Shown here: in pieces, positions 58,970 to 64,000 of the stretch
Numbering within the stretch: position 1 is the stretch's first letter
Layout: each line of letters begins with the position of its first letter
DNA from: Heterocephalus glaber
Taxonomy: Eukaryota; Chordata; Mammalia; Rodentia; Bathyergidae
Assembly: GCF_000247695.1 (NCBI RefSeq)
Contig: NW_004624795.1
Location: forward strand, 7,741,952 to 7,805,951
DNA length: 64,000 nucleotides
Direction of reading: 5' to 3'
Notes under the pieces: generated by a model
Seen by the model: only the letters and a program-made list of their open reading frames with translations
The model's database searches: none
Told to the model about the DNA's origin: nothing
Position numbers and translations under genes: made by a program

Positions 58970-59740
58970 AGGAGAAGGTAGATGTGGGTCACATGAAGAA
59001 TGACAAGAATAGATCAATGGAGCCTTTCATGAAATAATTGAAAATGAAAAGCTTGCTACTGTTCAATCTGTATAGTAATGTACTTTCTATTTTTCAATAG
59101 TGAGTTCATGTGGGTTATTTGGAGCATTGGTAGGAGACTTTGTGCTCTATAAATTAGTATATCAAGAAGAGATGTTAAGGCATTTGAGTGGATACAGTTC
59201 ACTTCTCTGGACAAATAATATCAGATGCTGGAAGGGCCTATATTCTTGTCTTTGACCTCAGAATGGACAATAGGCTTGTTAGCACAAGTGTTCATCATTA
59301 TTTTAAAAAAAACTTTCTTCTCAGCCATTCTTTAATGTGTGACAAACTCTAGGGATTTCATTCTGTAAAATAAAATAGCAGAAGTTTCATTCCTATACAA
59401 TGGTATGCCTTTTTTTCTATTTAAAGTTTGACTAGGACATGCTACACACTTAGATGATGACTTTTTGGCTAAGCATTTGGGCATCATTTTGGAAGTCAGT
59501 AAAGCTCTTGCTAAATCTCTTTTATTATCATTGTAGTTAATCTCTCTCATGCCTTCAGTCTCCTGAACTGAAGGTCTTACAGAACAATGACTTACTTTCA
59601 GTGCATAAATAACAGGCACTGTGTAAATGATTGCTGAAAGACCAAATAGGCTTATTTGTATATTAAAAATGAATCCAAATTTTCTTGTATTTTTATCATG
59701 GATTTAATGATGGATGGCTCATAATACATTGCAAGTGCAT
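58970..59740. other. No recognisable feature
   Basis: AT-rich upstream flank without a credible coding frame. Confidence 0.5.
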
Positions 59741-59744
59741 CTTA

Positions 59745-59875
59745 ATGCACATGTAGTCCTTGTCTAGTTCAATGCCCTTCATTTTTAGATGAGAAGATGG
59801 AAATTGAAGGGAGGTCAGGTAATCTGTCCAAGTTGAAACAGAGGCAGACTCGGAATTCAAATTAGCCTTCCTTAT
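59745..59875 (-). mobile_element. MIR-type SINE, antisense
   Basis: CATTTTTAGATGAGAAGATGGAAATTGAAGGGAGGTCAGGTAATCTGTCCAAGTTGAAACAGAGGCAGACTCGGAATTCAAATTAG. Confidence 0.65.
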
Positions 59876-60452
59876 TATTCCTTTTTAGGTTTTTAAACTT
59901 TCTATTCGAACCATTACTTCATTTGTTACCAAATAACACAGTGCAACAGCTGAAACTTAAAGGTAAATATATTATCTCAAACTATAAATCTTAGGGGAAG
60001 ATAACTTTATCCACATTTTCTGCTTTCTGTCCAATGCACTTTCAGTTCAACTCCATCGTTTATGTGTGTGTGCTTCTTTATATTAATCCTTTTCCAGGGA
60101 AGTTTAATACCAAAAGGCTCTTCATAAACCAACTGTAGTACCCGTGGGTAGTAGTTACAGATCAATATTGAGCATTTTAATTTCATAATGGTTCTCAGGT
60201 TTAAAGAAAGGCTTTCATTAGGATAACCATCTGCTTGCATCTCAGCTTCTAGAACTTTTGAGTTAGCAACTAGTGCATTAGGTTTTTTAATTATCTGCTA
60301 AGTTTTATTTACAACACCTCCCTAATGATTAGCATTAAAATGGCAAGTATTAATTTTCACGTAAAAGATACTTTCCTGTTCTCCATTCAGAAATTCCTAC
60401 ATGCTATATTTTAGAGTCATATGTCCAATTAATTTATTAGGAAAATCTAGAA

Positions 60453-60454
<2 letters not shown>

Positions 60455-60486
<32 letters not shown>
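60455..60486 (+). repeat. (TG)n microsatellite
   Basis: About 16 uninterrupted TG units. Confidence 0.97.
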
Positions 60487-60487
<1 letters not shown>

Positions 60488-60669
60488 CAGTTGAATTCAC
60501 TTGGAACATTTGGAGACTTGGAACAAAAGACTCCTATCTCTCCCAGTCCAAGTCTCTTCCTCTTTCTCTCTCTACTCCTAGCACTGCCACACACTACCAG
60601 CAACCTCCTCTGAGGTTTTTCATTCTTACAAGAGATGCCTCAAGCTCAAGTGTCTTAAAAACTGCTCTT

Positions 60670-60836
60670 ACTTGGGTGTGGTGATGCATGACAATTCCAG
60701 TACTCTGGGAGGCTGAGGCAGGAGGATTGCAAGTTCAAGGCAGCTTGGCCAACATAGTGAGACCTTGTCTCAAAATAAAAAGTAAAAAAGAACTGGGGAC
60801 ATAACTCAGTGCAAAAACCCTGGGTTCAAGTCTCAA
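60670..60836 (+). mobile_element. B1-ID composite SINE
   Basis: TTGGGTGTGGTGATGCATGACAATTCCAGTACTCTGGGAGGCTGAGGCAGGAGGATTGCAAGTTCAAGG, AACATAGTGAGACCTTGTCTCAAAATAAAAAGTAAAAAAG, then CTGGGGACATAACTCAGTGCAAAAACCCTGGGTTCAAGTC. Its 3' end passes straight into a long (GA)n run. Confidence 0.9.

Positions 60837-60838
<2 letters not shown>

Positions 60839-60891
<53 letters not shown>
60839..60891 (+). repeat. (GA)n microsatellite at a SINE 3' end
   Basis: About 26 GA units replace the usual A tail of the preceding B1-ID element. Confidence 0.98.
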
Positions 60892-60894
<3 letters not shown>

Positions 60895-60895
<1 letters not shown>

Positions 60896-62360
60896 CTTCC
60901 ACTTATACTCACTTAAAGAGCCATCCCTGGGTCATGCCCTCAGTCCTAAATGTGCTGCTGTGAGTATCGCATGTCCCTTGGGAAAAGAGATCTTCCCATC
61001 CCCCCACTTACCCCCTCCACTTACCTACCAGTGTTACACATCAAATGCTACACGTAACCTGCCTTTACTGAATGCATTGAAGATGTCCAGTACATGAGGA
61101 AGGCTATGAATGGAAGATCTAAAAGGAATTCCATTTCCAAATCCACATGGAAGATGGGGCCCTGCTGTAGAGATGAAGCTCATTTTCTTTTACAAGTGGA
61201 ATTTTCAATTTTGGATCCAAGATCAACATTAAAATTTGTCTCTCTGCCACTACCGTGTGGATTTAATAAAGCAAGAGTCGAGTCACCATGGCAGGAAACC
61301 CTCAAAGTTCTGCGCCTGCTCTCTGCTTGCTGGTAGAGAAGAAAACTTGTTAAAACAAACAGAGCCTCCTGCCAAGAAGGAGAGGAAAGATGAAAGTACC
61401 CCTATCCCCATGGCAGAGTAAATAACAGTCAGCACTAAATAAAGTGATAAGACTCCAACTTTTCATACAAAAACATAAAGATAACATTGTCAGGTACTGC
61501 AAAATAGCAGGGGTACTGTCAATGACACAGAAAATCCTCACTAAGTGATGATTTTCTTCTCACTAGTTCAAATACTTTCTCTTAATGAATATTTTGGGAG
61601 TCTTATGAACCTCATGCTGAATGTCTTCTTGGGAGGGGGAAGGATATCAGTATTACTTGTGAAAATATATTTCAATTAATTTTCCCATACATTATTATTT
61701 CTTTATGGGTAAATGAATTTTAAATGAATAAAAATGAAAATTTAAATATATTTAAAATGACCAATTATTAAAATAAAAATCGTTTTCATTTCAGGTCATC
61801 AACTTTACTTATAATAAAATAGAAATTTCTTATGGCTATTTCCCACTTCTTCCCCCATACAGGAAACAAGGTGTTGTCCTGTCCTTTTCATATCAGTTTT
61901 ATTAATTTATTTTTATAGGAAATAAAGTGAGTAAAACAATCTCTGTTTTCTCTCTGTCCCGGGGCATTTCAGAAGGAGGTAATGGTAATTTTGGAGGTAT
62001 TGTCACAATGCTTTTTTGGATTCTTGGATTTAGTTCAATATAATCAACAGTAACCAAAGAAAGAGTATAGGGCTTCTTACCAAGCAGAAGGCAGATATTC
62101 CTTCCAAAAGCTTCTCATCTGTGTCTAGGAGTTTCATATAATGTTCAAATAAAAATTAATTTTAGTATACTGTAATGGTGACGACTCTTACAAAGGTGGA
62201 ATTGTCACAAAGTCACACGACGAAGAATCTGGATAAAGGCTCATTGGTATGAAGAAATAGAGTCTGTCATGGTTTGGAGGCTGGCGTTTGCCCAAATGAT
62301 TTGGCAGCTGGTCTGTGTGGAGGTAACCTCTGCCCACCACCTGTCTACTAGCTACCTATT
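60895..62360. other. No supported gene
   Basis: AT-rich upstream flank. The frame at 61094-61336 shows no recognisable domain. Confidence 0.5.
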
Positions 62361-62365
62361 TCCGA

Positions 62366-62378
62366 CCAGCAGGGGGCA
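62366..62378 (+). promoter_or_regulatory. CTCF core-motif match
   Basis: CCAGCAGGGGGCA is a complete match to the CTCF core CCASYAGRKGGCA, in the context GACCAGCAGGGGGCATCC. It is 12.1 kb above the CA10 start codon, and its forward orientation points away from the gene. Candidate only. Confidence 0.5.
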
Positions 62379-62384
62379 TCCTTG

Positions 62385-63050
62385 AGTTAGCTTGGCTATG
62401 CCTTATCCAGGTGGAGAAGGAAGGGCCGATTTAACAAGAAAGCACCTGCAGGTAAGGGCGCCTCAAAACGTCAGCCTATCCACTCACACGGAAGGGGAGA
62501 CATTTCTAGTCTAGTCTAGTCAAACTGGGTGATACAGACACAAAGAACCAAGCAGGATCCTGCCCTGAACACAAAATCAGAGAGGTTTATCCTTATTTTT
62601 TATTTTGTTTTTGGAGATAATTTAATGTTATCATTGGTTAAAAAGGCTCTGGAGTACTAAAAAGCAACAAGAAACACCGAATTAACGCAGAGAAGGTGAC
62701 TATAGGCGACAGGTACCACCTTTACGGCTGGGAAGATGAAACACAGATGTTACAATGTTCCGAACCTGGAAGATTGGGGGAGGAGTCTCTGATGGTCAAG
62801 GACCTGTGATCGGAGGAACCTGCTTCCTTTGGTGCTGATGCCCTGGGGCCTCAGAGGAAGCAGTGTAGCTCAGCCCAGTGCAGGCCCTGTGCTGCGTAGC
62901 TGGTTCTGCTCTCATAGTGGAATGCTGGAAGAAGCTGAAAAGTGGCCTAAACACTGCTTATGGCAGTGGAAAGCTCCTGCCCAGGAGACTCTTGCAAAAC
63001 CTAGATGCAAAACAAAATGGCTCCGGGAAAGTCTTGGGTTCGGTTCCCAG
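62385..63050. other. No recognisable feature
   Basis: Upstream flank; the frames near 62829-63257 are created partly by the following CA repeat and are not called. Confidence 0.5.
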
Positions 63051-63053
63051 GAA

Positions 63054-63063
63054 ACACACACAC

Positions 63064-63112
<49 letters not shown>
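63054..63112 (+). repeat. (CA)n microsatellite with two CATA interruptions
   Basis: ACACACACACACATACATACA, followed by about 20 CA units. Confidence 0.97.
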
Positions 63113-63114
<2 letters not shown>

Positions 63115-63115
<1 letters not shown>

Positions 63116-64000
63116 TCCAGTCCTTCATCTCACCCCGTTCTAATCTTCTAGCATGCCCTGTAATAGAAAGCAAGTTGACAAAAGAGAAATGTGTTGAGAA
63201 AGACCCAGAGCCAACATCACAGAGCAAAGCATGACGGGAATGGGAACTAAAAGACAATAGAATAGGTTAATAACTGGCACCCCCATTAATTCAGACGACG
63301 GGACTTGGATGGAGCCTCTTGCCTTGTAGAACTACATGCTTTGTCCAGGATTTTGACAGTGAACTTCTTCCACTCTGATGCTTTTTACAGTACTCGAAGA
63401 GAGTGAAGCAGTACTTTTCTCTCATTCACCAGCAGTTCTGATATCTAATCCATAATTTTATATGTATTTGACTTTATGAAGTCTGCTTTTGTGTTAAGCT
63501 TTTGCTGCTTGTGAAAATAAATCTTTTACCCCACAATCTCTTCTGCCAACTTCAGATTTGACATGTCCTAGAGTGGGTATGTTTCTCCATAGTCAATGTT
63601 TGGGACCTCCTCACAATAATGATTAGGTTTTAAATGATTGGTGGCGGCAAGGCTGTTGTCTTTTATGTTCACAGAGCTGGATAGATAACAATGTGGTTAA
63701 AAAAAAAAGAAAAGAGATTTTTCTGGTCCAGAGTCTTGACTTTAAAATATCTGGATTCAAGAAGGAATGCAACTCACCCAGTGATTTAGAAATCAGGATA
63801 GAAACATGGAGAAAGAATGCACAGTGTGGTCCTTAATAGAGGCACAAAGTTTGATGGCACATGAGCCACCTTGTACCACCCTTAGGTGCCACGTAGAATA
63901 CAGTAGGTACAGAGGTGCTGCATCCTGCATCAGATGGCTGGCCTCTGAGTCTGAAGCCTTCCTTTCATCAGTTCTGAGATTTTAAAAATCCTTTAAATGA
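63115..64000. other. No recognisable feature
   Basis: AT-rich upstream flank to the end of the window. Nothing coding or classifiable. Confidence 0.5.

Overview
This is a vertebrate, almost certainly rodent, nuclear DNA window. It is AT-rich and almost entirely non-coding. It is filled with L1, MIR, L2, MaLR and DNA-transposon relics and with long CA/GA microsatellites. The rodent call rests on ID-type SINEs (alanine-tRNA-derived, with the A box TAGCTCAGTGG and B box GTTCGATC) and on composite SINEs in which a B1 unit is followed by an ID-like unit. That B1-ID arrangement is known from several non-murid rodents such as squirrels, dormice and beavers. I cannot name the species.

The one protein-coding gene I can recognise is CA10 (carbonic anhydrase-related protein 10, a secreted, non-catalytic brain protein), on the minus strand. 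Its first coding exon is at 50249-50189. It encodes the signal peptide [20 protein letters not shown] plus the first base of the next codon and ends in a good GT splice donor. It lies at the gene-proximal edge of a large CpG island (about 49.9-53.1 kb) that must hold the promoter and 5' UTR. Everything from 50188 down to position 1 is CA10 intron 1; I found no second exon. Everything above about 53 kb is upstream flank.

Layout: 1-49.9 kb is repeat-littered intron. It holds several 3' L1 ends in the + orientation, one rearranged L1 in the - orientation, many MIR/L2 fragments, seven ID copies across the window (several with clear target-site duplications), a mariner transposase relic near 7 kb, a Tigger-like relic near 18.2 kb, and an intact miniature hAT-type element at 45.65 kb with an 8-bp target duplication. 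49.9-53.1 kb is the CpG island, with a tandem GC box, a CGG run, a G-rich run, an octamer/CCAAT module and flanking Z-DNA-prone CG/CA repeats. 53.1-64 kb is upstream flank with a strong match to the REST/NRSF element (RE1) at 53263-53283, nested repeats, an old L1 block and a CTCF-like motif at 62366.

The most useful functional hypothesis is that the CA10 promoter carries an RE1 silencer about 3 kb upstream of its start codon, consistent with neuron-restricted expression, plus a tiny uORF ending 10 nt before the start codon. I did not find a previously undescribed genetic system. There are no operons, CRISPR arrays or phage-like modules. Repeat boundaries are read by eye and are approximate.
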